From DATKKM01 sp036741795 (GTDB taxonomy: Bacteria; Chloroflexota; Dehalococcoidia; SM23-28-2; RBG-16-64-32): a stretch of DNA of 64,000 nucleotides. The notes below the pieces were generated by a model. That model saw nothing but the letters and a program-made list of their open reading frames with translations, was not told the origin of the DNA and did not search any database. This document shows positions 7,921 through 16,019 of the stretch, piece after piece. The DNA lies in assembly GCA_036741795.1 (NCBI GenBank), contig DAINRO010000001.1:1-64000 (forward strand), written 5' to 3'. Position numbers and translations under genes: made by a program. Every line of letters starts with the position of its first letter. Within the stretch, counting starts at the first letter, position 1.

Positions 7921-8604
7921 TTGTTCGCACTCATCATCGCCGGCGGTGAAGGTGAGCGGCTTCGGCCGCTGACGAAGGACAGGCCGAAGAACATGGTGCT
8001 GGTCGCCGGGCGGCCAATCGTTGAGCACCAGCTGGATTGGCTGGCTTGCAACGGAGTGACCGACGTTGTGTTCCTGTGCGGCTACAAAGCGGAAGTCCTG
8101 GAAGCACACGTTGGCGACGGCTCGCGGTTTGGCGTCCGAGCCAGGTACTCACGGGAGGACGAACCTCTGGGCCGCGGGGGAGCGCTGCGATTGGGCGCAT
8201 CGCTTGTTCCACCGGATGAGGTGGAGGTGATGGCCTGCAACGGCGACATCCTCACCGACCAGTCGCTGGAACCGATCCTGGCGTACCACCGGGAGCGAGA
8301 TGCGGCCGCTACCGTCATGCTGGCGCCGCTGAGAAGCCCGTACGGGGTGGTTGACGTGGATGACGAGGGTCGGATCAGTGCTTTCCGCGAGAAGCCGGTG
8401 CTGCCGCACTGGATCAACGCCGGGATTTACGTTCTGGGCCGCGAATTCCTGGATCTTTTGCCAGAGAAGGGCGACCACGAGACGACAGTGTTCCCGAAGC
8501 TGGCCGATGAGGGAAGGCTATTCGGCTTCAAAAGCGAGGCGTACTGGCGGCCTGTGGACAGCATGAAGGACATCTCGGAAGCAGCCAAAGAGCTGGTGGG
8601 GTAG
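7921..8604 (+). CDS. Sugar-phosphate nucleotidyltransferase (mannose-1-P guanylyl/glucose-1-P-type)
   Basis: A 227-residue nucleotidyltransferase with the N-terminal signature LIIAGGEGERLRPLTKDRPKNM, the metal-binding NGDILTD and the sugar-binding REKPVLPHWINAGIYVL. Such enzymes activate sugar-1-phosphates to NDP-sugars for cell-envelope glycans. TTG at 7921 is chosen because the Rossmann glycine motif begins within six residues. Length matches short stand-alone enzymes without a hexapeptide domain. It precedes a phosphohexomutase by 4 bp, which supplies sugar-1-phosphate. Nucleotide and sugar specificity cannot be read. Confidence 0.85.
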   Translation: MFALIIAGGEGERLRPLTKDRPKNMVLVAGRPIVEHQLDWLACNGVTDVVFLCGYKAEVLEAHVGDGSRFGVRARYSREDEPLGRGGALRLGASLVPPDEVEVMACNGDILTDQSLEPILAYHRERDAAATVMLAPLRSPYGVVDVDDEGRISAFREKPVLPHWINAGIYVLGREFLDLLPEKGDHETTVFPKLADEGRLFGFKSEAYWRPVDSMKDISEAAKELVG

Positions 8605-8608
8605 TGCA

Positions 8609-10042
8609 GTGAGGACAGGCGAGTGCCCGATCAAGTTCGGGACGGATGGTTGGCGTGCGATTATCGCCGACGACTTCACGTTCGACAACGTCGCCGTCTG
8701 CGCACAGGGGACTGCTGAGTACGTCCGAAAGTCAGCCCTCGCGTCGCGAGGCGTCGTGGTTGGCTACGATACTCGGTTCCAGGCTGACGCCTTCGCTCGC
8801 GTCGTCGCCGAGGTCTTGACAGCCAACGACATCCCTGTGCTCCTCTGCGATAGCGCCGCGCCCACGCCGGTGATCGGCCACGCGATCGTGGCGAGAGAAG
8901 CAGCGGGATCGATAGTACTGACGGCGAGCCACAATCCCGCGGCGTACTGCGGATTCAAGGTGCGCACGTCGTACGGCGGCGCCGCGCCGCCTGAGACCCT
9001 CGTGGAGATCGAGGCGAACGCGCAGGCGGCGTGGACGAAGGAGGTGCCCCGGCGCGGCCTGGAAGATGCGCGTTCAAGCGGCCTCATCGAAATGATCGAT
9101 CCACGACCGGCTTACCTGGCGCACCTGGGAACGTTGGTTGACCTGGATGGCTTGCGGAACGCCGGGCTGAAAGTGGTCATCGATCCTATGCACGGCGCGG
9201 GAGCTGGCTATTTGAGCGAGCTTCTGTCAGGCGGCACGAACGAGGTGATGGAGATACGGGGTGAGGTGAACCCGGCGTTTCCGGGGATGCACAACCCGGA
9301 GCCGATTCAGCGCAACCTGGAGGTCACCGTCGATGCAGTGAGGGGGTTGGGTGCTGACGTTGCACTCTGCTCAGACGGTGATGCAGACCGCGTCGGAGTG
9401 ATCGATCATGAAGGTCGATTCGTGACGCAACTCGAGACTTACGCCCTCCTGGCCTATTACCGGTTGGAGGTCTGCGGCGCTCGTGGGGCATTGGTGAAAT
9501 CGGTAACGACGACGACCATGATCAACAAGCTGGGCGACCTGTACGGCGTGCCGGTGCACGAGACGGGGGTGGGGTTCAAGTTCCTGGGCCCGAAGATGAT
9601 GGAGACAGACGCGTTGATCGCGGGGGAGGAGTCTGGTGGGTTCGCGTTCAGGGAGCACCTGCCGGAGCGTGACGGAGTCCTGTCAGGGCTCTACGTGTTC
9701 GACCTGATGGCAAGGAAACGGGTGAGCCTTCCGGAGTTGATCAAGGAGATTCACAGCAAAGTCGGCCCTCATTACTACGACCGGATCGACATCACCATGA
9801 CGGAGGCGGAACGCGACCGAATTGCCGGGCTGCTGCCGTCGTTAGCGCCCGCCGAGATTGCCGGGCTGGCAGTTGAGCGGTGCGATAGGGACGACGGGAT
9901 GCGATTCGTGCTTGAGGATGGGCAGTGGGCCCTAATTCGGTTGTCCGGAACAGAGCCGTTGATGCGTATCTACACAGAGGTACACGAGGAGGAAGGGGTT
10001 CCTTTGGTGCTGGACGCGGTAAGGGAGATGACCGGAGCTTAA
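8609..10042 (+). CDS. Phosphoglucomutase/phosphomannomutase family
   Basis: A 477-residue alpha-D-phosphohexomutase interconverting hexose-6-P and hexose-1-P. The phosphoserine loop TASHNP has Ser107; the Mg loop is CSDGDADRVG; the sugar-binding segment is GEESGGFAF; the C-terminal phosphate-binding loop is RLSGTEPLMRIY. GTG start at 8609 places the FGTDGWRA motif at residue 10, as in relatives. It is the last gene of the plus-strand run and is followed by a terminator. Glucose versus mannose preference is undetermined. Confidence 0.92.
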   Translation: MRTGECPIKFGTDGWRAIIADDFTFDNVAVCAQGTAEYVRKSALASRGVVVGYDTRFQADAFARVVAEVLTANDIPVLLCDSAAPTPVIGHAIVAREAAGSIVLTASHNPAAYCGFKVRTSYGGAAPPETLVEIEANAQAAWTKEVPRRGLEDARSSGLIEMIDPRPAYLAHLGTLVDLDGLRNAGLKVVIDPMHGAGAGYLSELLSGGTNEVMEIRGEVNPAFPGMHNPEPIQRNLEVTVDAVRGLGADVALCSDGDADRVGVIDHEGRFVTQLETYALLAYYRLEVCGARGALVKSVTTTTMINKLGDLYGVPVHETGVGFKFLGPKMMETDALIAGEESGGFAFREHLPERDGVLSGLYVFDLMARKRVSLPELIKEIHSKVGPHYYDRIDITMTEAERDRIAGLLPSLAPAEIAGLAVERCDRDDGMRFVLEDGQWALIRLSGTEPLMRIYTEVHEEEGVPLVLDAVREMTGA

Positions 10043-10069
10043 CGGCAGGACTTCAGAACGACGAAGTTG

Positions 10070-10100
10070 AAGAAGAGGCACCCGTTGGGCGCCTCTTCTT
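10070..10100 (+). terminator. Terminator between convergent operons
   Basis: AAGAAGAGGC (10070-10079) pairs with GCCTCTTCTT (10091-10100), a 10-bp stem followed by TTTGGTT. It would end the SAM-cycle operon just before the convergent rpsI stop. Confidence 0.75.
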
Positions 10101-10118
10101 TGGTTGCTGCATTAATTC

Positions 10119-10544
10119 CTAGCGCTTGGTGTACTGAGGCGCCTTGCGGGCGCGCTTCAGGCCGACCTTCTTGCGTTCCTTGACGCGCGGGTCGCGTGTC
10201 AGGAAGCCGGCAGCGCGGAGTTCCTTGCGGAGAGACTCGTCGTGCTTTAGAAGGGCTCGGGCGGTGCCGTGGGCGAGAGCGTCTGCCCAGGCGCTGATGC
10301 CGCCGCCCTTGATGAGGGCGACGATGTCGTACTTGGACTGCATGCCGGCGATCTCCAGCGGCTTGCGGATCTTGATCTGGTGGAGGTTACGGCTGAAGAC
10401 GTCAAGGTAAGGTTTTCCGTTGATCTCGATGGTGCCGCCGCCCTCGTAGAGGCGTACTCGGGCGACCGCTTCTTTTCGTCGGCCGGTCCCGAATATGTAC
10501 TTGCCGGGTCGTTGGGCGGGTTTAGTTGTCTCTTCGTCTGCCAT
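10119..10544 (-). CDS. rpsI: 30S ribosomal protein uS9
   Basis: A 141-residue small-subunit head protein whose basic C-terminal tail reaches the P site. FGTGRRKEAVARVRL marks the start of the conserved domain and the end, ARKAPQYTKR, is the characteristic terminal KR tail that contacts tRNA. About 17 extra residues precede the conserved domain. Its ATG overlaps the rplM stop. It is the last gene of the long ribosomal run. Confidence 0.97.
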   Translation of the reverse strand: MADEETTKPAQRPGKYIFGTGRRKEAVARVRLYEGGGTIEINGKPYLDVFSRNLHQIKIRKPLEIAGMQSKYDIVALIKGGGISAWADALAHGTARALLKHDESLRKELRAAGFLTRDPRVKERKKVGLKRARKAPQYTKR

Positions 10545-11014
10545 TACTTCTGCTCCGAATCGGTGTTGTTCCTGGTCTTGCGCGCCGAGGCGTTCACCTG
10601 GGCTTCGTGCGGATGCTCTGGGCCGGCGTAGACCTTGAGGTGACGCAGGACGTGCCTTGAGAGCTTGTTCCTCGGCAGCATCCCCTTGACGGCCGCTTCG
10701 ATGACACGCTCCGGCTGTTTCTCCATCCGCTCGCGCAGGGTGGCCTCCTTGAGGCCTCCCATATAGCCCGTGTGCCGGTAGTAGATCTTGTCGTCCAACT
10801 TGTTGCCCGTAACGTGGATGCGGGAGGCATTGACAACGATGACGAAGTCGCCCATGTCGAGGTGGGGTGAGTAGGTGGGCTTGTGCTTGCCCATGAGAAG
10901 GATAGCGACATTCGACGCGAGGCGGCCCAGGGTCTGATCCGCGGCGTCAACCACGTGCCATTCCTTCTGGATGTCTCCAGCCTTGAGGCTATATGTCTTC
11001 GTTTGTGTCGTCAT
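10544..11014 (-). CDS. rplM: 50S ribosomal protein uL13
   Basis: A 156-residue early-assembly protein of the large subunit. TLGRLAS near the N-terminus, VVNASRIHVTGNKLDDKIYYRHTGY and GMLPRNKL are family signatures. A short polar C-terminal extension follows HPHEAQ. The ATG at 11014 lies inside the end of truA (26-bp overlap), implying coupling. The rplM-rpsI pair is the usual arrangement. Confidence 0.97.
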   Translation of the reverse strand: MTTQTKTYSLKAGDIQKEWHVVDAADQTLGRLASNVAILLMGKHKPTYSPHLDMGDFVIVVNASRIHVTGNKLDDKIYYRHTGYMGGLKEATLRERMEKQPERVIEAAVKGMLPRNKLSRHVLRHLKVYAGPEHPHEAQVNASARKTRNNTDSEQK

Positions 11015-11789
11015 CGAATAACCCGCTTTCGTAGCGAACCTTTGTTAAGCATAACCCTCGCGCTGGTGCTGTGCGGCTTGCTTCTCCGGGTGGAGCCTCT
11101 CTGACCAGCTTTTCGAAGTCGTCGGAGGATATCCTACCTCTTCCCACTTCGACCAATGTTCCGACAATCCTCCGCACCATGTGCATGAGGAAAGCGTTGG
11201 CTTCGATATCAAATATCGCCAGCCCGTTCCGGTCGTCCCAGGATGCCCTGTTTACGCAACGAGTGGTCACGTTGTCGCGGGCGATGCTTGGCCGGGTGAA
11301 GGCGGCGAAGTCGTGAAGGCCGATGAGGGAAGAGGTCACGGATTTCATCGATTCGAGATCGACGCCGTCGCGCAGGTGCCAGACATGGTTCCGGAGAAGA
11401 GCCGGACGCGCCTTCCGCAGGTCGATCGTGTACCGGTACCGCCGGGAGGTGGCCTGGCGGCGCGGATCGAAGTCGATCGGCGTTTCGGTTGCGGCCCGGA
11501 TGGTTATGTCGCCCGGGAGGAGCGCATTTCCACCGCCGGCGATCTTTGCCGGTGTGAATCTACTGCATGTCCGGAACGACGCCACCTGGCCGCTGGCGTG
11601 CACACCAGCGTCGGTGCGGCCCGCCATGGACACCCGTATAGGTTCGCTTGTTAATCTGCCTAAGGCGCGCTCCAGCGTGCCCTGCACCGTCGGTGCGTTC
11701 TTCTGGTACTGGGAGCCTCCGTATGCCGTCCCGTCGTACTCGAGGAGCAGGGCGAGGCGGCGAGCGGAAGCGTCCGCATTCCCATTCAA
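10989..11789 (-). CDS. truA: tRNA pseudouridine synthase A
   Basis: A 266-residue enzyme isomerising uridines 38-40 in tRNA anticodon arms. The catalytic Asp is in AGRTDAGVHASGQVASF, and the N-terminal LLLEYDGTAYGG is typical. FLMHMVRRIVGTLVEVGRG is the conserved C-terminal motif. A TTG at 11789 is the only suitable start in frame. It sits between rplQ and rplM, as in many bacteria, and overlaps rplM by 26 bp. Confidence 0.94.
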   Translation of the reverse strand: MNGNADASARRLALLLEYDGTAYGGSQYQKNAPTVQGTLERALGRLTSEPIRVSMAGRTDAGVHASGQVASFRTCSRFTPAKIAGGGNALLPGDITIRAATETPIDFDPRRQATSRRYRYTIDLRKARPALLRNHVWHLRDGVDLESMKSVTSSLIGLHDFAAFTRPSIARDNVTTRCVNRASWDDRNGLAIFDIEANAFLMHMVRRIVGTLVEVGRGRISSDDFEKLVREAPPGEASRTAPARGLCLTKVRYESGLFDDDTNEDI

Positions 11790-11825
11790 TGTGAGGTCAG
11801 GAGATCACCGTGGAGGTGGTCCCCG

Positions 11826-12188
11826 TCAGGATGCCTCCTCCACGAGTTCCAGCTGCGCCATGCGGGCGCCGTCGCCGCTGCGAGGCTCCAGCTTGACCAG
11901 CCGTGTGTAGCCGCCGGGACGTGAGGAGTAGCGCTGGCCAAGGTCGTCAAAAACCTTCTCTACTATCTTCTTGTCGTAGATGAAGCCGAGCGCCCTGCGC
12001 CGGGCGTGGAGGTCCCCGCGCTTGCCCAGTGTGATCATCCTTTCGGCGAAGATCCGGGCTTCCCGGGCCTTCGCTTCGGTCGTGATGATCCGCTCGTAGC
12101 GAAGTAGGTCCGTAACGAGGTTGCGATAGAGGGCCATACGGTGGTCAGTCGGTCGACTGAGCTTGCGGCCCGAGATTCTGTGAGCCAA
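11826..12188 (-). CDS. rplQ: 50S ribosomal protein bL17
   Basis: A 120-residue large-subunit protein at the tunnel exit side. The N-terminus HRISGRKLSRPTDHRMALYRNL and the segment RIITTEAKAREAR are diagnostic, and the C-terminus has the usual GGYTRLVKLEPRSGDGA. The start is TTG at 12188, 2 bp after the rpoA stop, so translation is coupled to RNA polymerase alpha. Confidence 0.97.
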   Translation of the reverse strand: MAHRISGRKLSRPTDHRMALYRNLVTDLLRYERIITTEAKAREARIFAERMITLGKRGDLHARRRALGFIYDKKIVEKVFDDLGQRYSSRPGGYTRLVKLEPRSGDGARMAQLELVEEAS

Positions 12189-12190
12189 GG

Positions 12191-13420
12191 TTATTCGTCC
12201 TCCTCGCGGGTCAGTTCAAGGAGCTGTCGCTTCCACTCGGGGATCTCTTCGCCGTCTTCGTCTTCGGTCGCCGCGCTGGCCTTCTTCGATCGGCGGCCGA
12301 CGGGCACGGGCTCGATGGTAACGTCATCACCGCCGAGGTCATCGAGGTCTGCAGTTGCACGCTTGGTGGTTCGGCGGATGGGGGTCTCGTTTTCGTCGAG
12401 CGGTAGTGCGGGGGGAAGGTCTTCGAGGTCGTCACCACGACCGACATCCGCCGAGAGGAGGCCCATCTCGTCCAGGCGTTCGCGGAGTTCGTCGTAGGAC
12501 TTGCGCCCGAAGTTGCGGAGGGCGAGGAGCTCTTCTTCGCTCTTCTCTAGCACCTGGCCAACGGTCATGAGGCCGCTGCGGCGGAGGCAGTTGTAAGCGC
12601 GCATCGAGAGGTTGAGATCCTCGATGGGCATCGTGTACTTGTCCGGCGAGAGTTGAATCCCGGCGCCGAGACCTCGTTCCACGGTGGGCATCGTTGGTCG
12701 GCCCATGTGGGAGAAGAGGTTGAATTGGTCGATCAGGACTTCGGCGCTCTTGCTGACAGCCTCAACGGCGCTCATCGTGCCGTCTGTCCAGACTTCCATG
12801 GTTAGCTTGTCGTAGTTGGTGGCCTGGCCGACGCGCGTGTGCTCGATGCGGTAGTTGACCTTGCGAACGGGCGAATAGATGGCGTCAACGGGAATGACAC
12901 CGATGGTCGTACCGTCCACCTGGCCTGCCGGTTCGTAACCGCGACCCAAGTCCACGTTGAATTCAACGTAAAGGCGGGCGCTCTTCGCATCGAGGCTGGC
13001 GAGGTAGAGATCGGGGTTAACGATCTCGTAGTGCTCGGGCACCTGGATATCAGCGGCAACAATCGGGCCCGTCCGGCCCGTGACGTCGAGGACCAAGGTG
13101 CCGGGCCGGTCCGAAAGGGCGCGCAGACGAAGCTCCTTGACGTTGAGGAGGAATTCGATAGTGTCCTCCTTGACGTGCGGGATTGTCGAGAATTCGTGCT
13201 GGACCGCGTCTATCCGGACCGACTTAACAGCGGCGCCGGGAAGGGAGCTGAGGAGAACGCGCCGCAGAGCGTTGCCGAGGGTGATGCCGAATCCCGGCGG
13301 GAGCGGTGTGGCGATGATTCGCGCGTAACCGTCCGCAACCTCGTCAATCTCGATCTGGGGCTCATCGGAGGGCTGCGAGACGAGCGTCTCGATCCCCCTG
13401 TACAGTTGGGGTTCTAGCAT
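12191..13420 (-). CDS. rpoA: RNA polymerase subunit alpha, with long acidic C-terminal extension
   Basis: Alpha dimerises to nucleate RNA polymerase assembly. The N-terminal domain shows GFGITLGNALRRVLLSSLPG; the C-terminal DNA-contacting domain includes LNLSMRAYNCLRRSG and LRNFGRKSYDELRERL, ending about residue 324. About 85 further residues follow, rich in Asp/Glu with basic patches, which ordinary alpha subunits (about 315-330 residues) lack. ATG at 13420 is preferred over an in-frame GTG at 13426 because GAGG lies 5 nt before it. Flanked by rpsD and rplQ. Confidence 0.96.
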   Translation of the reverse strand: MLEPQLYRGIETLVSQPSDEPQIEIDEVADGYARIIATPLPPGFGITLGNALRRVLLSSLPGAAVKSVRIDAVQHEFSTIPHVKEDTIEFLLNVKELRLRALSDRPGTLVLDVTGRTGPIVAADIQVPEHYEIVNPDLYLASLDAKSARLYVEFNVDLGRGYEPAGQVDGTTIGVIPVDAIYSPVRKVNYRIEHTRVGQATNYDKLTMEVWTDGTMSAVEAVSKSAEVLIDQFNLFSHMGRPTMPTVERGLGAGIQLSPDKYTMPIEDLNLSMRAYNCLRRSGLMTVGQVLEKSEEELLALRNFGRKSYDELRERLDEMGLLSADVGRGDDLEDLPPALPLDENETPIRRTTKRATADLDDLGGDDVTIEPVPVGRRSKKASAATEDEDGEEIPEWKRQLLELTREEDE

Positions 13421-13428
13421 TTCCACCT

Positions 13429-14052
13429 CTACCGCGAGTAGTACTCGACGATGGTTGCCGCGTTAAAGTGAGCGCCGATCTCATCGATCTCAGGCAGCTG
13501 TTCAACGCGGCCATTCATTGCGTTGGCATCCCGGACGAGCCAGGACGGGAGTGATTTACTTCCTACGTTTTCACTGACGATTGCGTGATAGGTGCTGCGC
13601 TTGCCGCGAGTCGTCCAATCGACGGAGTCGCCGATCTTGAGGATGCGGGAAGGGATCGTGGTGCGGCGCCCGTTCACGCTGAGCAACCCGTGCGAGACGA
13701 GCTGGCGAGCCTGCTGGCGGGAGTCGGCGAAGCCCAGCCGATAGACGACGTTATCCATGCGCAGCTCAAGCGTGCGCAGGAGCGTATCGCCGGTGACACC
13801 TGGACGTCGCACCGCCTCCTCATAGTACTTGCGGAACTGGGACTCCAGGACGCCATAGACGGCGCGGGCCTTCTGCTTCTCGCGCCACTGGAGGCCTCGG
13901 TCGGATACCTTTCGGCGACGCGTCTGACGCGGTCCCGGCGGGTATGGGCGCTTGTCGAACGTGCACTTGCTGAAGCACTTTTCGCCCTTAAGGTAAAGCT
14001 TCTCACCCAGCCGGCGGCAAAGCCGGCAGCGAGCGTCGGTGTATCGGGCCAT
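13429..14052 (-). CDS. rpsD: 30S ribosomal protein uS4 (zinc-binding type)
   Basis: A 207-residue primary 16S-binding assembly protein. The N-terminus carries four cysteines (9, 12, 26 and 30) that make this the zinc-coordinating form. The S4 RNA-binding domain is visible as MDNVVYRLGFADSRQQARQLVSHG. The start overlaps the rpsK stop by one base. In many bacteria uS4 is the translational repressor of the alpha operon; no repressor site was identified here. Confidence 0.97.
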   Translation of the reverse strand: MARYTDARCRLCRRLGEKLYLKGEKCFSKCTFDKRPYPPGPRQTRRRKVSDRGLQWREKQKARAVYGVLESQFRKYYEEAVRRPGVTGDTLLRTLELRMDNVVYRLGFADSRQQARQLVSHGLLSVNGRRTTIPSRILKIGDSVDWTTRGKRSTYHAIVSENVGSKSLPSWLVRDANAMNGRVEQLPEIDEIGAHFNAATIVEYYSR

Positions 14053-14441
14053 TAGACTCGCCTCCGCTTGGGCGGGCGGCAGCCGTTGTGTGGTATGGGT
14101 GTGACGTCGCGGATGCTTGTGACCATTAGGCCAGCAGACTGTAGGGACCGGATAGCGGCTTCTCGGCCGCTGCCGGGACCCTTTACACGTACCTCGATCT
14201 GACGGAGGCCGTGATCCATGGCCTTGCGGGCCGCAGTCTCGGCGGCCAGGCCAGCGGCGTAGGGCGTGCTCTTGCGCGAGCCCTTGAATCCGGCCGTGCC
14301 GGCGGAGGCCCAGGAAAGCACAGCCCCGGTGGGGTCAGTAAGGGTAATCACCGTGTTATTGAAGGTGGAGGTGATGAACGCCTTCCCAACGGGGACGTTC
14401 TTCTTTTCCCTCCGCCTTGTGCGGGGTTTACGTTCCGCCAT
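14052..14441 (-). CDS. rpsK: 30S ribosomal protein uS11
   Basis: A 129-residue platform protein of the small subunit. The sequences AFITSTFNNTVITLTDPTGA and GLRQIEVRVKGPGSGREAAIR are conserved, and the end, HNGCRPPKRRRV, is the standard C-terminus that binds 16S RNA. The N-terminus is a basic RRREKK stretch. It lies 12 bp after rpsM, in the normal rpsM-rpsK-rpsD-rpoA order. Confidence 0.97.
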   Translation of the reverse strand: MAERKPRTRRREKKNVPVGKAFITSTFNNTVITLTDPTGAVLSWASAGTAGFKGSRKSTPYAAGLAAETAARKAMDHGLRQIEVRVKGPGSGREAAIRSLQSAGLMVTSIRDVTPIPHNGCRPPKRRRV

Positions 14442-14453
14442 TTACCTCAGTCC

Positions 14454-14837
14454 TTACTTCTTGGCCGCCGCGCGCCGCCTGCCGGCAACAGTGCGCCTGG
14501 CGCCGCGCTTGGTCCTTGCGTTAGTCTTCGTTCGTTGTCCGCGAAGGGGCAGGCCGCGCCGGTGGCGGATTCCGCGGTAACTGCTGATCTCGATCAGCCG
14601 CTGGATGTCCTGGCGCACCTGCTTTCGCAACTCTCCTTCGACAGTATGGTTCTTGTCTATGAGATCCCTGATGCGGTTGACCTCTTCATCGGTCAGGTCA
14701 CGCGTCTTGGTCTCCCGGTTTACCCCGGCCTGATCCAGGATCTTGATGGACGTGGGGCGACCGATTCCGAAGATGTAACCGAGAGAAACCTCGATATTCT
14801 TGTCGCGTGGAATGTCCACACCCGCTATACGGGCCAT
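14454..14837 (-). CDS. rpsM: 30S ribosomal protein uS13
   Basis: A 127-residue head protein that bridges to the large subunit and contacts P-site tRNA through its basic tail. RIAGVDIPRDKNIEVSLGY, IFGIGRPTSIKIL and SYRGIRHRRGLPLRGQRTKT are diagnostic. The C-terminal residues are strongly basic. It follows rpmJ by 9 bp. Confidence 0.97.
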   Translation of the reverse strand: MARIAGVDIPRDKNIEVSLGYIFGIGRPTSIKILDQAGVNRETKTRDLTDEEVNRIRDLIDKNHTVEGELRKQVRQDIQRLIEISSYRGIRHRRGLPLRGQRTKTNARTKRGARRTVAGRRRAAAKK

Positions 14838-14846
14838 ATGCGCCTC

Positions 14847-14960
14847 CTACCCCTGCCTCTGTTTGTGGCGGGGGTTTGAGCAGATGATTCGTACGATGCC
14901 TTCACGGCGAACGATCTTGCATTTTTCGCAGCGTTTCTTGACGGATGCTTGTACTTTCAT
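14847..14960 (-). CDS. rpmJ: 50S ribosomal protein bL36 (zinc type)
   Basis: A 37-residue protein read directly from the gap between infA and rpsM. It starts MKVQASVKKRCEKCK and ends HKQRQG. Cys11, Cys14, Cys27 and His32 form the zinc-binding set of the C+ type. It caps the spc-to-alpha junction in the usual infA-rpmJ-rpsM order. The ATG is at 14960. Confidence 0.95.
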   Translation of the reverse strand: MKVQASVKKRCEKCKIVRREGIVRIICSNPRHKQRQG

Positions 14961-14964
14961 CGAT

Positions 14965-15183
14965 TTACCTGAAACGGTAGGTGATCCGGCCCCGGCTGAG
15001 GTCATAGGGGGACAGTTCAACAAGGACTCTGTCTCCCGGGAGAATGCGGATGAAGTGCATCCTGATCTTGCCAGACGCGTGGGCGAGCACTTTGTGCCCG
15101 TTAGCCAATTCTACACGAAACATCGCGTTGGGCAAATTTTCCTTAACGGTGCCCTCCACCTCGATATTGTCTTTCTTTGCCAT
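14965..15183 (-). CDS. infA: Translation initiation factor IF-1
   Basis: A 72-residue S1/OB-fold factor that occupies the A site during initiation. The sequence runs IEVEGTVKENLPNAMFRVEL, then GHKVLAHASGKIRMHFIRIL and GDRVLVELSPYDLSRGRITY, essentially the consensus IF-1. It lies between map and rpmJ. A 72-bp gap to map holds no recognisable gene. Confidence 0.97.
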   Translation of the reverse strand: MAKKDNIEVEGTVKENLPNAMFRVELANGHKVLAHASGKIRMHFIRILPGDRVLVELSPYDLSRGRITYRFR

Positions 15184-15255
15184 TCAGGGCCGGGGCCATC
15201 TCCTCCTTCGCACGGAACGTTGCCCGAAGAATCGATTTTACGTGAACGTGAGGTC

Positions 15256-16011
15256 TTACGGCAACGTGAGGACCTGTGCCGTGCCCTCGGTTATTGCCAG
15301 GGTGTGCTCAAAATGGGCTGAAAGTGAGCCATCAAGTGTACGAATGGTCCAGTCGTCATCGTCTTTTCGTGTCCGCCAGGTGCCGGCGTTGACCATGGGT
15401 TCGATGGCAATGACCATGCCGGGCCGGAGAGTCGTGCCGGTGCCGGGATTGCCGTAATTGGGGATTTGAGGGTCTTCGTGCATCTGGCGACCGACGCCAT
15501 GGCCGACGTACTCCCTGACGATCGCGAATCCTTCACCTTCGACGTATGCCTGGACCGCGTGGCCTATGTCGCCGACGCGTGCGCCGCCGCGGGCGGCCTC
15601 AATGCCTCGCCGCAGTGACTCCTCGCAGACATCGATGAGCCTCTGCTTCTCGGCTGAAACGTCGCCCACGCCCACTGTGAGGGCGCTATCGGCAACGAAA
15701 CCCTTATAGGTGCAGCCGAGGTCAATGCTGACGACGTCCCCATCGTTGATCTCGCGTTTACCGGGAATTCCGTGAACGATCTCGTCGTTAATTGATACGC
15801 AGACCGTGGCGGGATAAGGGGGATTGCCATAGCCGAGGAACGTCGGAATTATGTTCCGTTTCTTAAACTCGCGGCGCACGATCTCGTCCAGTTCCACTTC
15901 AACAAGGCCGGGGCGTAATGCATCGCGGAGGATCTGGAGGACCTCGGCGACGTGGCGGCCGGCTTCTCGCATGATCGAGATTTCGTCGCGGGACTTAACT
16001 ACGATCGGCAT
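15256..16011 (-). CDS. map: Methionine aminopeptidase, type I
   Basis: A 251-residue dinuclear-metal peptidase that removes initiator Met from nascent proteins. HGIPGKREINDGDVVSIDLGC contains the substrate His and first metal Asp. YVGHGVGRQMHEDPQIPNYG and MVIAIEPMVNAGT hold the other ligands. No N-terminal zinc or linker extension is present, so it is type Ia. It is located between adk and infA as in many Gram-positive-type spc operons. Confidence 0.96.
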   Translation of the reverse strand: MPIVVKSRDEISIMREAGRHVAEVLQILRDALRPGLVEVELDEIVRREFKKRNIIPTFLGYGNPPYPATVCVSINDEIVHGIPGKREINDGDVVSIDLGCTYKGFVADSALTVGVGDVSAEKQRLIDVCEESLRRGIEAARGGARVGDIGHAVQAYVEGEGFAIVREYVGHGVGRQMHEDPQIPNYGNPGTGTTLRPGMVIAIEPMVNAGTWRTRKDDDDWTIRTLDGSLSAHFEHTLAITEGTAQVLTLP

Positions 16012-16019
16012 ATCAGTTC

